64,000 bases of DNA from Haloferax marinum (lineage in GTDB: Archaea > Halobacteriota > Halobacteria > Halobacteriales > Haloferacaceae). Below the pieces are notes generated by a model. That model was not told the DNA's origin and made no database searches. It was given only the letters and a program-made list of their open reading frames with translations. The stretch spans positions 2,542,001-2,606,000 of the forward strand of contig NZ_WKJQ01000001.1 in assembly GCF_009674625.1 (NCBI RefSeq), given 5' to 3'. Below are positions 23,853-32,928 of this stretch, one piece after another. Position numbers and translations under genes: made by a program. Position 1 is the first letter of the stretch. Each line of letters begins with the position of its first letter.

Positions 23853-24383
23853 ATGTCTGAACCGAGCGTTCCCGGCGGACGCGGGGCAGTGTTGGACCTG
23901 CCCTGTGGCGAACAAAAGCGCGTCCGGGAACTCGACTTGGGCAAACGAGAGTTCGACTGTTCCTGCGGCGGTAGTCACGCCGTGGTGATGGACGTTCACC
24001 CACCGGACCGGTTTCTCCCGGAGTTCCTCGTCGACATTCTACAGAGCACCATCGAGACGACGAGCGAGGACATGCCCGAGTTCGGCACGGCACATCTGAT
24101 GGGAATCGTCCTCGAAGAGTTCCCGCAATCGGTCGTCTCCGAAGACGTCTCCGACGACGGCGAACTCGGCGCGGGCATCGTCTGGGTCACCGACTTCGAT
24201 TCTCGAAGACTCCACGAGATAGTCGTGGAACTCGTCGTCGAACTCATGGAACACGCCGTCAGCCACGCAGAAGACGACGGCGTCATCTCGGAGTTCGAAT
24301 CCAAGATGCTCCAGTTCGACGTGAGCGAGTTCGTCGACGAGTATCGCGCCCAGCGCGATTTAGACCCCGAACCGTACATGTAA
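23853..24383 (+). CDS. DUF5815-like haloarchaeal protein
   Basis: A 176-residue acidic protein. The N-terminus holds LPCGEQKRVRELDLGKREFDCSCGGSHAVVMDVHPP, with Cys residues (C, CSC) and His that could bind a metal. The rest is helical, with RLHEIVVELVVELMEHAVSHAEDDGVISEFESKM. I recall this as DUF5815, without function. GTTTAAAC about 30 nt before the ATG supports a leaderless start at 23853. It is convergent with the S66 peptidase gene. Confidence 0.72.
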   Translation: MSEPSVPGGRGAVLDLPCGEQKRVRELDLGKREFDCSCGGSHAVVMDVHPPDRFLPEFLVDILQSTIETTSEDMPEFGTAHLMGIVLEEFPQSVVSEDVSDDGELGAGIVWVTDFDSRRLHEIVVELVVELMEHAVSHAEDDGVISEFESKMLQFDVSEFVDEYRAQRDLDPEPYM

Positions 24384-24427
24384 CGGCGGGGCCGTGAGGC
24401 CCTCTCGTTACGCTCAGCGGAGTTCTG

Positions 24428-25450
24428 CTACGCTACTCGGACTTTTTCAGCACTCGGGTCGAGCGTCGCCCTCGCGCCGAGCGGAAGCGGCACGCTCGGG
24501 GCCGCGTGGCCGAACTCGACGTCGAACACGGCAGTCGCATCCGGGTTGTACTCACTGAGAACAGACAGCACCGCTTCGCGGAGTTGCTCACCGTAGTCCC
24601 CTGGCGGTTCCCACTCTAATCCAGGTGAGTACGTTTGGGGACGGCCCACGACGAGTCCGTCGAAGCGTTCGAGCAATCCACGCTCGCCCATCGTTCGCAA
24701 CGTGTATCTGACCTCACGCGGGAGCGGCACGTCTTCAGAGGTTTCGAGCGCCAGTATCGACCCGTCGAGTTCGTCCATCTCTGGGAGATAGCGGTCGGTC
24801 TGGAGGTGCCACTTGACGATGCTGAAGCACCCGCCCCAAAGTGTTCCAGAGACGCGTTCGTCGCCGTACCACGTCCGACCGGGATTGTCTCGCCACTCGC
24901 GGGGTTCCTCGGTGTCGAAGTCGAACCACTCGTCGGTCCACTCGGTGGTCTGTTCGACCACGCCGAGTGAGTCGTCGAAGAACGCGCGTCGCAGATAGCG
25001 CTCGACGTAGGGGTGTATCTCGGGGTCCACAGTGAGCGTCGGATGGAGGGTCGCCCCGTAACTCACGATACCCTGATTCCAGAGGTAGAGCCGGAGATTG
25101 TCGTTGTCGCTGTAGCCGTAGAACCGCGTCGGGTTTGCGGTCAGCCGTTCCGGGTCGAGATAGTTGAGGACGCGAATCTGGTCGTCACCACCAGTCGTGG
25201 CGATGATGCCGTCGATTTCGGGGTCCTCGAACGCATCCATCACATCCTCTGCGCGTGCCCGCGGGTTGTCGCTAAGCCACTCCCACTCGCGTCGGGCCGT
25301 CTCGAAGACGACGGGGTCGAGGTCGAACGTCTCTCTGAGGCGACTGCACGCTCGGTCCAACTTCGACTCGTCGATTGGTCGCGATGGGGCGACGACTGCG
25401 ATTCGACTTCCGGGTTCGAGTGGTGGCGGGGCCGTGGGCACACGGGACAT
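24428..25450 (-). CDS. S66-family LD-carboxypeptidase-like protein
   Basis: S66 peptidases cut LD bonds in murein peptides (LdcA) or act on antibiotic conjugates (MccF). The 340-residue protein carries the expected triad: the nucleophile Ser in FYGYSDNDNLRLYL, Glu in ILALETSEDVP and His in EFGHAAPSVPLPLG, plus the N-terminal RIAVVAPSRPIDESKL. Archaea with no murein keep such enzymes with unknown targets; the MccF-like branch is more likely. I start at the ATG at 25450; a GTG two codons upstream is possible. GGTTTTCAAG lies about 27 nt upstream. It is divergent from carB. Confidence 0.87.
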   Translation of the reverse strand: MSRVPTAPPPLEPGSRIAVVAPSRPIDESKLDRACSRLRETFDLDPVVFETARREWEWLSDNPRARAEDVMDAFEDPEIDGIIATTGGDDQIRVLNYLDPERLTANPTRFYGYSDNDNLRLYLWNQGIVSYGATLHPTLTVDPEIHPYVERYLRRAFFDDSLGVVEQTTEWTDEWFDFDTEEPREWRDNPGRTWYGDERVSGTLWGGCFSIVKWHLQTDRYLPEMDELDGSILALETSEDVPLPREVRYTLRTMGERGLLERFDGLVVGRPQTYSPGLEWEPPGDYGEQLREAVLSVLSEYNPDATAVFDVEFGHAAPSVPLPLGARATLDPSAEKVRVA

Positions 25451-25562
25451 AGACACGGAGTCGTCTCACGTGCTTGAAAACCCTTCCCCGGCCCGTAGAC
25501 GGACGCTCGGCAACTTTTTCGATATTCGCAATACAGCTTCGTACCTCGTAATTTTTCGCCGG

Positions 25563-25571
25563 ACTTATTAC
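25563..25571 (+). promoter_or_regulatory. TATA box of carB
   Basis: ACTTATTAC is centred about 28 nt before the carB ATG at 25595. With no leader sequence, this points to leaderless transcription. Confidence 0.6.
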
Positions 25572-25594
25572 GATGTGCGGATTGGATTGCATCG

Positions 25595-28500
25595 ATGACC
25601 GACGAGGACACCACACCCGGGACTCAGACAGGAACCGAGGACCGGACGATTTTGCTCATCGGAAGTGGCCCAATCCAAATTGGACAGGCGGCCGAATTCG
25701 ACTACTCCGGCGCGCAGGCCTGCCGCGCGCTCCGAGAGGAAGGCGCACGAGTTGTCCTCGTCAACTCTAACCCCGCGACGATTATGACCGACCCCGAGAT
25801 GGCCGACAAGGTCTACATCGAACCTATCACGACCGAGGCTATCTCCGAAATCATCCGGAAGGAACGCCCCGACGGCGTCATCGCCGGACTTGGCGGCCAG
25901 ACGGGGCTGAACGTCACGGCCGAGTTGGCGGAAGAAGGTGTCCTCGACGAGTTCGACGTCGAAATCATGGGGACGCCGCTGGACACCATCTACGCGACGG
26001 AAGACCGCGACCTGTTCCGTCAGCGCATGGAGAAGATTGGACAACCCGTCCCACGTTCGACGACCATCTCCCTCGAAGAAGGCGAGAAAGTCTCGAACAT
26101 CACCGAATCAGCCCTCGAAGGACGTGTCGAGGACGCCGTCGACGAAGTCGGCGGCCTCCCCGTCATCGCCCGCACGACCTACACGCTCGGTGGGTCCGGG
26201 TCTGGCGTCGTCCACGAGATGGACGAACTCGTCGCCCGCGTCCGCAAAGGACTCCGCCTCTCGCGCAATAGCGAAGTGCTCATCACGGAGTCCATCTCCG
26301 GATGGGTCGAACTCGAATACGAGGTGATGCGCGACGCAAACGACTCGTGTATCATCATCTGCAACATGGAGAACATCGACCCGATGGGGATTCACACCGG
26401 CGAGTCCGTCGTCGTCACCCCATCGCAGGTGATTCCGGACGAAGGACACCAAGAGATGCGCGACGCCGCATTGGAAGTCATCCGTGAACTCGGTATCCAG
26501 GGTGGCTGTAACATCCAGTTCGCGTGGCACGACGACGGCACGCCCGGCGGCGAGTACCGCGTCGTCGAGGTGAACCCCCGTGTCTCTCGTTCCTCTGCAC
26601 TCGCCTCGAAGGCGACTGGGTACCCGATTGCCCGCGTGACCGCCAAAGTCGCCCTCGGCAAGCGTCTCCACGAGATTACCAACGAGATTACCGGCGAGAC
26701 GACGGCGGCGTTCGAACCCGCAATCGACTACGTCGTCACGAAGGTTCCCCGGTGGCCCAAGGACAAGTTCACCGACGTCGACTTCACGCTCTCGACGGCG
26801 ATGAAGTCCACCGGTGAGGCGATGGCTATCGGCCGGACGTTCGAGGAGTCGCTGATGAAGGCGCTTCGCTCCTCCGAGTACGAACCCGCCGCCGATTGGG
26901 ACGAGGTGTCCGACGAAGAACTCGAAGCAGCGTACCTCGAAAAGCCGACTCCTGACCGCCCGTACGCCATCTTCGAGGCGTTCGAACGCGGCTACACCAC
27001 GGAAGACGTGGTCGAACTCACCGGCATCGAAGCGTGGTACGTCGAGCGCTTCGGACGCATCGTCGAATCCGTCGAATCCGCATCGGAAGGCGACTTCGCC
27101 GCCGCCGCGAACGCCGGCCACACGAACGCTAGCATCGCCACGGCGACCGGAACGACCGTCGACGAAGTCGAACAGAACGTCCCCGGCCGCACGTACAAAC
27201 AGGTCGACACCTGTGCTGGCGAGTTCGCCGCACAGACGCCGTACTACTACTCCGCCCGCAAACCGGAGTTCTTCCGTGGCCCGTTCGAAGGCGACGCCGC
27301 AGGCAACGAACTCCGTGTCGACCGTGACATGGAGAGCGTCGTCGTGGTCGGTGGTGGCCCCATCCGCATCGGACAGGGTGTCGAGTTCGACTACTGTTCT
27401 GTCCACGCCATTCAGGCGCTCCGCGAACTCGGTATCGACGCGCACGTCGTCAACAACAACCCCGAGACGGTCTCGACCGACTACGACACCTCCGACGGCC
27501 TGTTCTTCGAACCCATCACGGCCGAGGAAGTCGCAGACGTCATCGAGGCAATCGACGCCGACGGCGTGATGCTCCAGTTCGGTGGACAGACCTCGGTCAA
27601 CATCGGTCACCCGCTGGAATCCGAACTCGAGCGCCGTGGCGTAGACTGTGAGATTCTCGGCACCACCATCGACGCGATGGACCTCGCCGAGGACCGTGAC
27701 CGGTTCAACCGCCTGATGGACGACCTCGGGATTCTGCAACCGCAGGGAGGGTCTGCAACCAGCGAGTCCGAAGCGCTCGGCCTCGCGAACGACCTCGGCT
27801 ACCCCGTCCTCGTCCGCCCCTCGTACGTCCTCGGTGGCCGTGCGATGGAAGTCGTCTACTCCGACGCAGAACTCAAAGAGTACATCGAGGAAGCAGTCCG
27901 CGTCTCGCCGGACAAACCCATCCTCATCGACGAGTTCCTCGCCGACGGCGTCGAACTCGACGTGGACGCCGTCTCCGACGGCGAACGCGTCCTCATCGGC
28001 GGCGTGATGGAACACGTCGAGGCCGCGGGTGTCCACTCCGGCGACTCGGCGTGTATGATTCCGCCGCGCTCGCTCGACGACGAGACACTGACCCGCGTCC
28101 GCGAAGTCACAGAAGACATCGCGAAAGCGCTCGACACGGTCGGCCTGATGAACGTCCAACTCGCCGTGAAAGACGGTGAGGTGTACGTCCTCGAAGCCAA
28201 CCCGCGTTCGTCGCGCACGGTCCCGTTCGTCTCGAAGGCGACGGGCGTCCCGATCGCGAAAGTCGCAGCGAAGGTCATGGCCGGCCACACGCTGGACGAA
28301 CTCGACGTACACGAACAGATTCCCGACCAGGTGTCTGTCAAGGAAGTCGTCCTGCCGTTCGACCGCCTGCCGGGTTCGGACCCGCGTCTCGGTCCGGAGA
28401 TGAAGTCCACCGGCGAGGTCATGGGCACGGCGACGACGTTCGGCAAGGCGTACGAGAAAGCCCAAGAGGCAGCAAACGACCACATCCCGCGCGACGGCAC

Positions 28501-28828
28501 CATCTTCGTGGACCTCACCGATGCGGAGTTCCCCGAGGCCGACAGCGAGGCGGGTCAAGCGCTCCTCGACGGGTACGAAGAGTACTACGAGGTGCTCACT
28601 CCCGGCGACGTCGACGACCTGCTCACTGCACTCCGCGAGGGTCACATCGACTTCGTCGTCTCTCGGAACCGCGAGACGCTCATCGACTGCGTGGAAGAAG
28701 AAGTGGGCTACTTCTCCACCTACGCCTCCGCGAACGCAGCACTCGAAGCGCGTGGCGCGAAAGACGAAGATATCGACGTTCATCCCATCTCCGAGCGTAA
28801 GCGGACGGTCGCCAACTGGGGTCGGTAA
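25595..28828 (+). CDS. carB: Carbamoyl-phosphate synthase large subunit
   Basis: CarB makes carbamoyl phosphate from ammonia, bicarbonate and two ATP, for arginine and pyrimidine synthesis. The 1077-residue protein contains the two homologous halves: ILLIGSGPIQIGQAAEFDYSG near residue 19 and VVVVGGGPIRIGQGVEFDYCS near residue 583, each starting a pre-ATP-grasp and ATP-grasp unit. The glycine loops TYTLGGSGSGVVH and SYVLGGRAMEVVY follow. The C-terminal MGS-like allosteric domain is present (FVVSRNRETLIDCVEEEV). Length is normal. The partner carA is not adjacent, so the two subunits are encoded apart. Confidence 0.98.
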   Translation: MTDEDTTPGTQTGTEDRTILLIGSGPIQIGQAAEFDYSGAQACRALREEGARVVLVNSNPATIMTDPEMADKVYIEPITTEAISEIIRKERPDGVIAGLGGQTGLNVTAELAEEGVLDEFDVEIMGTPLDTIYATEDRDLFRQRMEKIGQPVPRSTTISLEEGEKVSNITESALEGRVEDAVDEVGGLPVIARTTYTLGGSGSGVVHEMDELVARVRKGLRLSRNSEVLITESISGWVELEYEVMRDANDSCIIICNMENIDPMGIHTGESVVVTPSQVIPDEGHQEMRDAALEVIRELGIQGGCNIQFAWHDDGTPGGEYRVVEVNPRVSRSSALASKATGYPIARVTAKVALGKRLHEITNEITGETTAAFEPAIDYVVTKVPRWPKDKFTDVDFTLSTAMKSTGEAMAIGRTFEESLMKALRSSEYEPAADWDEVSDEELEAAYLEKPTPDRPYAIFEAFERGYTTEDVVELTGIEAWYVERFGRIVESVESASEGDFAAAANAGHTNASIATATGTTVDEVEQNVPGRTYKQVDTCAGEFAAQTPYYYSARKPEFFRGPFEGDAAGNELRVDRDMESVVVVGGGPIRIGQGVEFDYCSVHAIQALRELGIDAHVVNNNPETVSTDYDTSDGLFFEPITAEEVADVIEAIDADGVMLQFGGQTSVNIGHPLESELERRGVDCEILGTTIDAMDLAEDRDRFNRLMDDLGILQPQGGSATSESEALGLANDLGYPVLVRPSYVLGGRAMEVVYSDAELKEYIEEAVRVSPDKPILIDEFLADGVELDVDAVSDGERVLIGGVMEHVEAAGVHSGDSACMIPPRSLDDETLTRVREVTEDIAKALDTVGLMNVQLAVKDGEVYVLEANPRSSRTVPFVSKATGVPIAKVAAKVMAGHTLDELDVHEQIPDQVSVKEVVLPFDRLPGSDPRLGPEMKSTGEVMGTATTFGKAYEKAQEAANDHIPRDGTIFVDLTDAEFPEADSEAGQALLDGYEEYYEVLTPGDVDDLLTALREGHIDFVVSRNRETLIDCVEEEVGYFSTYASANAALEARGAKDEDIDVHPISERKRTVANWGR

Positions 28829-29137
28829 CTGCGCTGAACACCGCCTCACCAGCCTCACACACCTACCCTCACCAGCCTCACACACCTACCCTCACCAGCC
28901 TCACACACCTACCCTCACCAGCCTCACACACCTACCCTCACCAGCCTCACACACCTACCCTCACCAGCCTCACTACTTCTCCTCTCGCTGACCGCTGACT
29001 CCCTCCAGCTCTCGCCTTCGGCCTGCCACTCCTCGTGTGTCCTCGTCTCGTCGTAGACGTACCTTGTCACCACCTCTCTGTGACCGGACTTTTGACACCA
29101 TCACGAAGGTTAATGACTCTCGTCTCTATGCGCGAGT
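28829..29137. other. 309-bp gap after carB with a tandem repeat array
   Basis: There is no gene in this gap. It holds the 23-bp repeat array at 28844-28973, then a pyrimidine-rich stretch, and the promoter of the next gene (GTTAATGA near 29108, about 27 nt before the ATG). Confidence 0.7.
28844..28973. repeat. 23-bp tandem repeat, 5.7 perfect copies
   Basis: The unit CCTCACCAGCCTCACACACC plus TAC repeats exactly at 28844-28866, 28867-28889, 28890-28912, 28913-28935 and 28936-28958, with a partial copy to 28973. The plus strand is almost free of G. The array starts 15 bp after the carB stop codon. The exact identity of the units indicates recent expansion. Confidence 0.97.
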
Positions 29138-29863
29138 ATGACACGGAAGCGCGGTCGCGTCCTCGTCGCTGGAGCGACGGGTCGGACGGGCCGACTGGTC
29201 CTCGATGCGTTGGCGGATACTCCATTCGTGGTTCGGGCCCTCACTCGCGACTCCGACGCGGAAGACGGACTTCGAGCACGGGGCGCGGACGAAGTCGTCG
29301 TCGGTGACCTACTCGACCGAGACGACGCGACGAAAGCGGTCCTCGACGTCGACGCAATCATCTCGACTGTCGGCGTCGCCGCGGGTCTCGAAACGATTCG
29401 TGGTGACCTCGTCGATGGCGCCGGTGTCGTGAACCTCGTCGACGCGGCGACTGCCGGCGGCGTCCAGCGATTCGTCCTCACGTCGTCTATCGGCGTCGGA
29501 GATTCGAAAGGTGGCCTCCCGCTTTCCCTCCGCGCGATTCTCACGGCCGCCGGCGTTCTCTCTGCAAAAGAACGGGGTGAAGAACGACTCCGAGACGCCC
29601 CACTCGACCACACGATTATCCGACCGGGGGCGCTGACCGACGCTCCGGCGACCGACGACGTTCTCGTCGGCGAAGGCGGTGACTCCGTCTGTGGAAGCAT
29701 CTCGAGAGCGGACGTCGCGAACGTCCTCGTCCGGTCGCTGTTCACGACGTCGACGGAGAACCGGACGTTCGAAATCGTCTCTCGCCCTGGACTTCGCGGC
29801 CGGCCGAACCATCTCGTCGATATCCAGTGGGAACCGGTGCCGCGCGTCGAACCCGCCGACTAG
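29138..29863 (+). CDS. NmrA-like atypical short-chain dehydrogenase
   Basis: A 241-residue Rossmann protein: RVLVAGATGRTGRLVLDAL gives the GxxGxxG NAD(P) motif of atypical SDRs, followed by VRALTRDSD, where the Arg suggests NADP(H). VVGDLLDRDDATKAVLDVDAIIS and RFVLTSSIGVGDS are further family segments. The usual catalytic YxxxK is not clear; AKERGEERL occupies that area, as in NmrA-like members that act as redox sensors or reductases. The substrate is unknown. Its stop overlaps the convergent nadK stop by 4 bp. Confidence 0.85.
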   Translation: MTRKRGRVLVAGATGRTGRLVLDALADTPFVVRALTRDSDAEDGLRARGADEVVVGDLLDRDDATKAVLDVDAIISTVGVAAGLETIRGDLVDGAGVVNLVDAATAGGVQRFVLTSSIGVGDSKGGLPLSLRAILTAAGVLSAKERGEERLRDAPLDHTIIRPGALTDAPATDDVLVGEGGDSVCGSISRADVANVLVRSLFTTSTENRTFEIVSRPGLRGRPNHLVDIQWEPVPRVEPAD

Positions 29864-30681
29864 TCGAGTTTTCCGAGCGCTTCGAAGAAATCAGACGTCG
29901 GGCCAGCGAGTCGAACTGGCGAATCTGACCGCTCGATTCGAATCTCGGTCGGCGACGAGATGGTCCGTCTGGTTCGGCCGTCACCGACGACGACGGCAGA
30001 TTCGGCATCTGTGACCGTCACAGTCACCGTCGCGTCGAGTGGGACGACGAGCGAGGGCATCCCCTCTCGTGCGGCCATCTCGGTGACGACGAGTCCTTCG
30101 ACGCCGGGATGGACGAGTGGTCCACCCTCGCTGAGATTGTAGGCGGTGCTTCCCGCGGGTGTCGTGACGAGTACACCGTCGGCGTGTCCACCGGAGTAGA
30201 GCGACCCATCGACGCGGACTTCTACCCCTACACCGCCGCCGTGGCCCCGCCGCGGGCCGTGGACGACGACTTCGTTCATCGAGGGGTCCATCTTCCAGTC
30301 GTCGCTCTGTGCGACGATTCGAGGGACCTCGCGGACTGATTGGGTTCCATCTCGATATGCGGAGACTTCGGCGAGTACCTCGTCGATCGCGTCGTCGGGT
30401 GAGACTGCGTTCAAGAACCCAACCTCGCCGAGGTTGACGCCGAGGATAGGGACGCCGTCACCTCCCCGTGCGGCGTAGAGAAACGTCCCGTCTCCACCGA
30501 TGCTCACGATGAGGTCACACTCGTCGAACGATTCGACGGGAACCCCGTCGACACCGAGTTCGTCTGCCGTCGCCGCATCGACAACCGCTTCGACATCGAC
30601 GGCCGCCAGCGCCTCACCCATGTCTGCGGCGAGGTACGCGGCCCGACTGTTGCCCTTCTGCGCGACGATGCCGACCTTCAT
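29860..30681 (-). CDS. nadK: NAD kinase
   Basis: NadK phosphorylates NAD to NADP. The 273-residue protein has the diagnostic GGDGTFLYAAR motif (about residue 62-72), with the catalytic Asp in GGDG, then VNLGEVGFLN, the NE motif in DPSMNEVVVHG and the glycine-rich SGGHADGVLVTTPAGSTAYNLSEGGPLV. Length and order are standard for archaeal enzymes. The start at 30681 is the ATG directly before KVGIVAQKGN. It faces the NmrA-like gene, whose end overlaps by 4 bp, and lies 147 bp from the divergent KaiC-like gene. Confidence 0.96.
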   Translation of the reverse strand: MKVGIVAQKGNSRAAYLAADMGEALAAVDVEAVVDAATADELGVDGVPVESFDECDLIVSIGGDGTFLYAARGGDGVPILGVNLGEVGFLNAVSPDDAIDEVLAEVSAYRDGTQSVREVPRIVAQSDDWKMDPSMNEVVVHGPRRGHGGGVGVEVRVDGSLYSGGHADGVLVTTPAGSTAYNLSEGGPLVHPGVEGLVVTEMAAREGMPSLVVPLDATVTVTVTDAESAVVVGDGRTRRTISSPTEIRIERSDSPVRLAGPTSDFFEALGKLD

Positions 30682-30828
30682 AATCCGCGATTTGACGCCA
30701 CTGGGCAAAAGCCCACCGTCACGTCACCAGAAAGTACTGACACGGGAAACGTTCATCACAGTCGCTGCCGACGTTGAACTGATGGCAGGTACGGGCGTCG
30801 GCTACCCGCAAGAACAGTGGTGGTCATC

Positions 30829-31899
30829 GTGAGCGACGAAGACGACTGGTTCGAGCGGGCGCTCCGCGAGGAGAGTGACGACGCAGACGACACCGGTGAG
30901 GGAACCGAACCGGACACGGCCGACCCTGGAAGCGGTACGGACTCCACCGACGTCGCCGAGGACACTGAACCACCCGAACACACCGACACCGAACTACCGG
31001 GTCCCGACGGGTCGGCGGACGCCGCCGCCGACCCATTCGCAACGAGTTTCGCGGAGGCTCTGTCGAACGCGCCACTGCCGGATATCGGCGATGACGGCGA
31101 GCGGGGACACACGCCAACTGACGACGTAAACAACGAGTTTCGGTCGGGCGGTACCCAGAGCAGTGACTCACTCCAGTTCGACGACGAGGAGTTCGAGTCG
31201 GACATCGACCGCATCGACATCGGAATCGGCGGCCTCGACGAGATGATTCTCGGCGGGGTTCCAAAGCGGTCGCTCATGGTAACAATCGGGAGCGCCGGGA
31301 CCGGGAAGACGACGTTCGGGCTTCAGTTCCTCTACGAAACCCTCCAAAACGGCGGTTCTGGCGTCTTCATCACGCTCGAAGAGAGTCGCCGTCGCATCCT
31401 CGACACTGCCGACGAGAAAGGCTGGGAGTTCTCGGCGTACGAAGCCGACGGCCAGTTGGCTATCGTCGATTTGGACCCGGTCGAGATGGCAAACAGTCTC
31501 GCGAGCATTCGCAACGACCTGCCGCGTCTCGTCGAAGAGTTCGGCGCGGACCGCCTCGTCCTCGACTCCGTCTCGCTCTTGGAGATGATGTACGACCACC
31601 CCTCGAAGCGTCGAAGTGAGGTCTTCGAGTTCACGCGCTCGCTGAAAGACGCCGGCGTGACGACGATGCTGACCTCCGAGGCGGACCAGTCGAACCCCTA
31701 CGTCTCCCGACACGGTATCGTGGAGTATCTCTCAGACGCGGTGTTCGTCCTTCAGTACGTCCGCCCCGACGACTTCCGCGAGACACGACTGGCAATCGAG
31801 ATTCAGAAGATACGCGACGCCAACCACTCTCGGGAGACGAAACCGTACGAACTCACGAACGACGGAATCAGCGTGTATCGACAGGCGAATATTTTCTAA
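30829..31899 (+). CDS. KaiC-like RecA-superfamily ATPase with acidic N-terminal tail
   Basis: A 356-residue protein from a GTG at 30829 (a GTG at 30817 would add four residues). The first 120 residues are Asp/Glu/Pro-rich and predicted disordered, with a Cys-free, extremely acidic composition. The KaiC-like domain begins IDIGIGGLDEMILGGVPKRSLMVTIGSAGTGKTTFGLQFL, with the Walker A GSAGTGKTT, then ITLEESRRRIL and the Walker B-like DRLVLDSVSLLEMM. Single-domain haloarchaeal KaiC-like proteins often act in signal transduction with gas-vesicle, motility or light systems; the specific role is not readable. It appears monocistronic. Confidence 0.85.
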   Translation: MSDEDDWFERALREESDDADDTGEGTEPDTADPGSGTDSTDVAEDTEPPEHTDTELPGPDGSADAAADPFATSFAEALSNAPLPDIGDDGERGHTPTDDVNNEFRSGGTQSSDSLQFDDEEFESDIDRIDIGIGGLDEMILGGVPKRSLMVTIGSAGTGKTTFGLQFLYETLQNGGSGVFITLEESRRRILDTADEKGWEFSAYEADGQLAIVDLDPVEMANSLASIRNDLPRLVEEFGADRLVLDSVSLLEMMYDHPSKRRSEVFEFTRSLKDAGVTTMLTSEADQSNPYVSRHGIVEYLSDAVFVLQYVRPDDFRETRLAIEIQKIRDANHSRETKPYELTNDGISVYRQANIF

Positions 31900-31964
31900 C
31901 CCACCTTTTTCCGGTTCGGGTTCGCTCCGCTCACCCTCACCGCAAAAACCTGGAGGGAAAAAGG

Positions 31965-31989
31965 CCGAACCTCGCTTCGCTCGGTTCGG
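31965..31989. terminator. Hairpin CCGAACC-N11-GGTTCGG after the KaiC-like gene
   Basis: A 7-bp perfect stem at 31965-31971 and 31983-31989 encloses TCGCTTCGCTC, which can pair further internally. It is followed by GCAGTAAAC and lies 66 nt after the stop. It resembles the recurrent GGTTCG/CGAACC hairpins between haloarchaeal genes and could end transcription or be a dispersed palindromic repeat. Confidence 0.5.
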
Positions 31990-32123
31990 TGCAGTAAACT
32001 TGTAGATTACTCGAGAGCAGCAGTACTCAGCAGGTGGGAATGGTACGTTGAGTGCAACCGCTCACGACCTGAACGGCGGGAAAAGAGGGGAGAGAGGAAC
32101 GTGCGCGAGGCGACTGTCTGGCG

Positions 32124-32795
32124 TCAGTCGTCAGCAGGTGCGGCAGCGAGTTCTCGCTCCGGCGCGAACTCCTCGTAGTGGACGACTTCGTCCACGGGGC
32201 GGCGGTACTTCGCGTCGGCCTGCAGTTCGCCGGCGTCTTCGGCGGGGATACCCATCGTCAGGAGCATCACCGGTTCGTACTGGTCGCCGTCGATGTCGAA
32301 CGCGTCGAGGACGGCGTCGGGGTCGAAGCCACCGATGGGGCAGGTTGCGACACCTTCGTCCCACGCGGCGTGCATGAGAGACATGGCGACGAGTGACGTC
32401 GAGCGGACGGTCCAGACGCGGCGCTCCTGTTCGGGCAGGTCGGCCATCCCGGCGATGTTGCCGAGGATGTCGTCACGGACCTCCTCGCTCGGGAGGTAGC
32501 CCTTCTCCAGCATGTCGTCGGCGACGGTTTCGGCGTGTGCTTCGGGGTCTTTGTTGCCGAGGATGATGACCGACGCTGCGGCACCGCTGACGTGTTCTTG
32601 GTCGTAGGCGGCCGCACGGAGCGCCTCTTTGGTCTCGTCTTCGCGGAGTACGACGAACTCCCAGGGCTGGAGATTGTAACTCGACGGGGCCTGGATGGCC
32701 TTCTCGAAGATGGTCTCGAGCGTCTCGTCGTCGAGCGGTTCGTCGGCGTACTCGTGAATCGAGCGGCGGGTCGTAACGACCTCAGTGAATTCCAT
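32124..32795 (-). CDS. Nitroreductase-family protein
   Basis: A 223-residue FMN-dependent enzyme. N-terminal VVTTRRSIHEYADEPLDDETLETIFEKAIQAPSSYNLQPWEFVVL is the classic nitroreductase opening: the RRS binds FMN phosphate and APSSYNxQPW is the conserved substrate-side motif. Further on, TSLVAMSLMHAAWDEGVATCPIGGFD contains the FMN-contacting GxGG-like turn, and LTMGIPAED ends the core. It reduces nitro groups, quinones or enones with NAD(P)H; the natural substrate is unknown. The start at 32795 precedes the conserved MEFTEVV; an ATG 8 codons upstream is weaker. Confidence 0.92.
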   Translation of the reverse strand: MEFTEVVTTRRSIHEYADEPLDDETLETIFEKAIQAPSSYNLQPWEFVVLREDETKEALRAAAYDQEHVSGAAASVIILGNKDPEAHAETVADDMLEKGYLPSEEVRDDILGNIAGMADLPEQERRVWTVRSTSLVAMSLMHAAWDEGVATCPIGGFDPDAVLDAFDIDGDQYEPVMLLTMGIPAEDAGELQADAKYRRPVDEVVHYEEFAPERELAAAPADD

Positions 32796-32928
32796 CGTTC
32801 CCTTCCAAGGACGACACAATAATAGGGTGATGCAAACCGGGCGAAACCGCCGATTTCAGTGTGCTCGCAGTACTCATTCCACCGATTTCACCAGGTGGCA
32901 TCGGTGTTACTGAGTGGTCAAATTAGGT

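Noticed and set aside
26108-28885. 925-codon minus-strand frame opposite carB
   Set aside because: It is a codon-bias shadow of carB; high GC third positions keep the antisense frame open. Its translation has no domain.
28844-28973. Possible CRISPR array or coding repeat after carB
   Set aside because: The 23-bp units are contiguous and identical with no spacers. The Thr/Pro-rich frame through it is a shadow with no start signal.
30782-30832. 16-codon leader-like frame overlapping the KaiC-like start
   Set aside because: The ATG at 30782 reads to a TGA that overlaps the GTG start, which might suggest coupling, but no ribosome-binding site or conserved peptide is evident.
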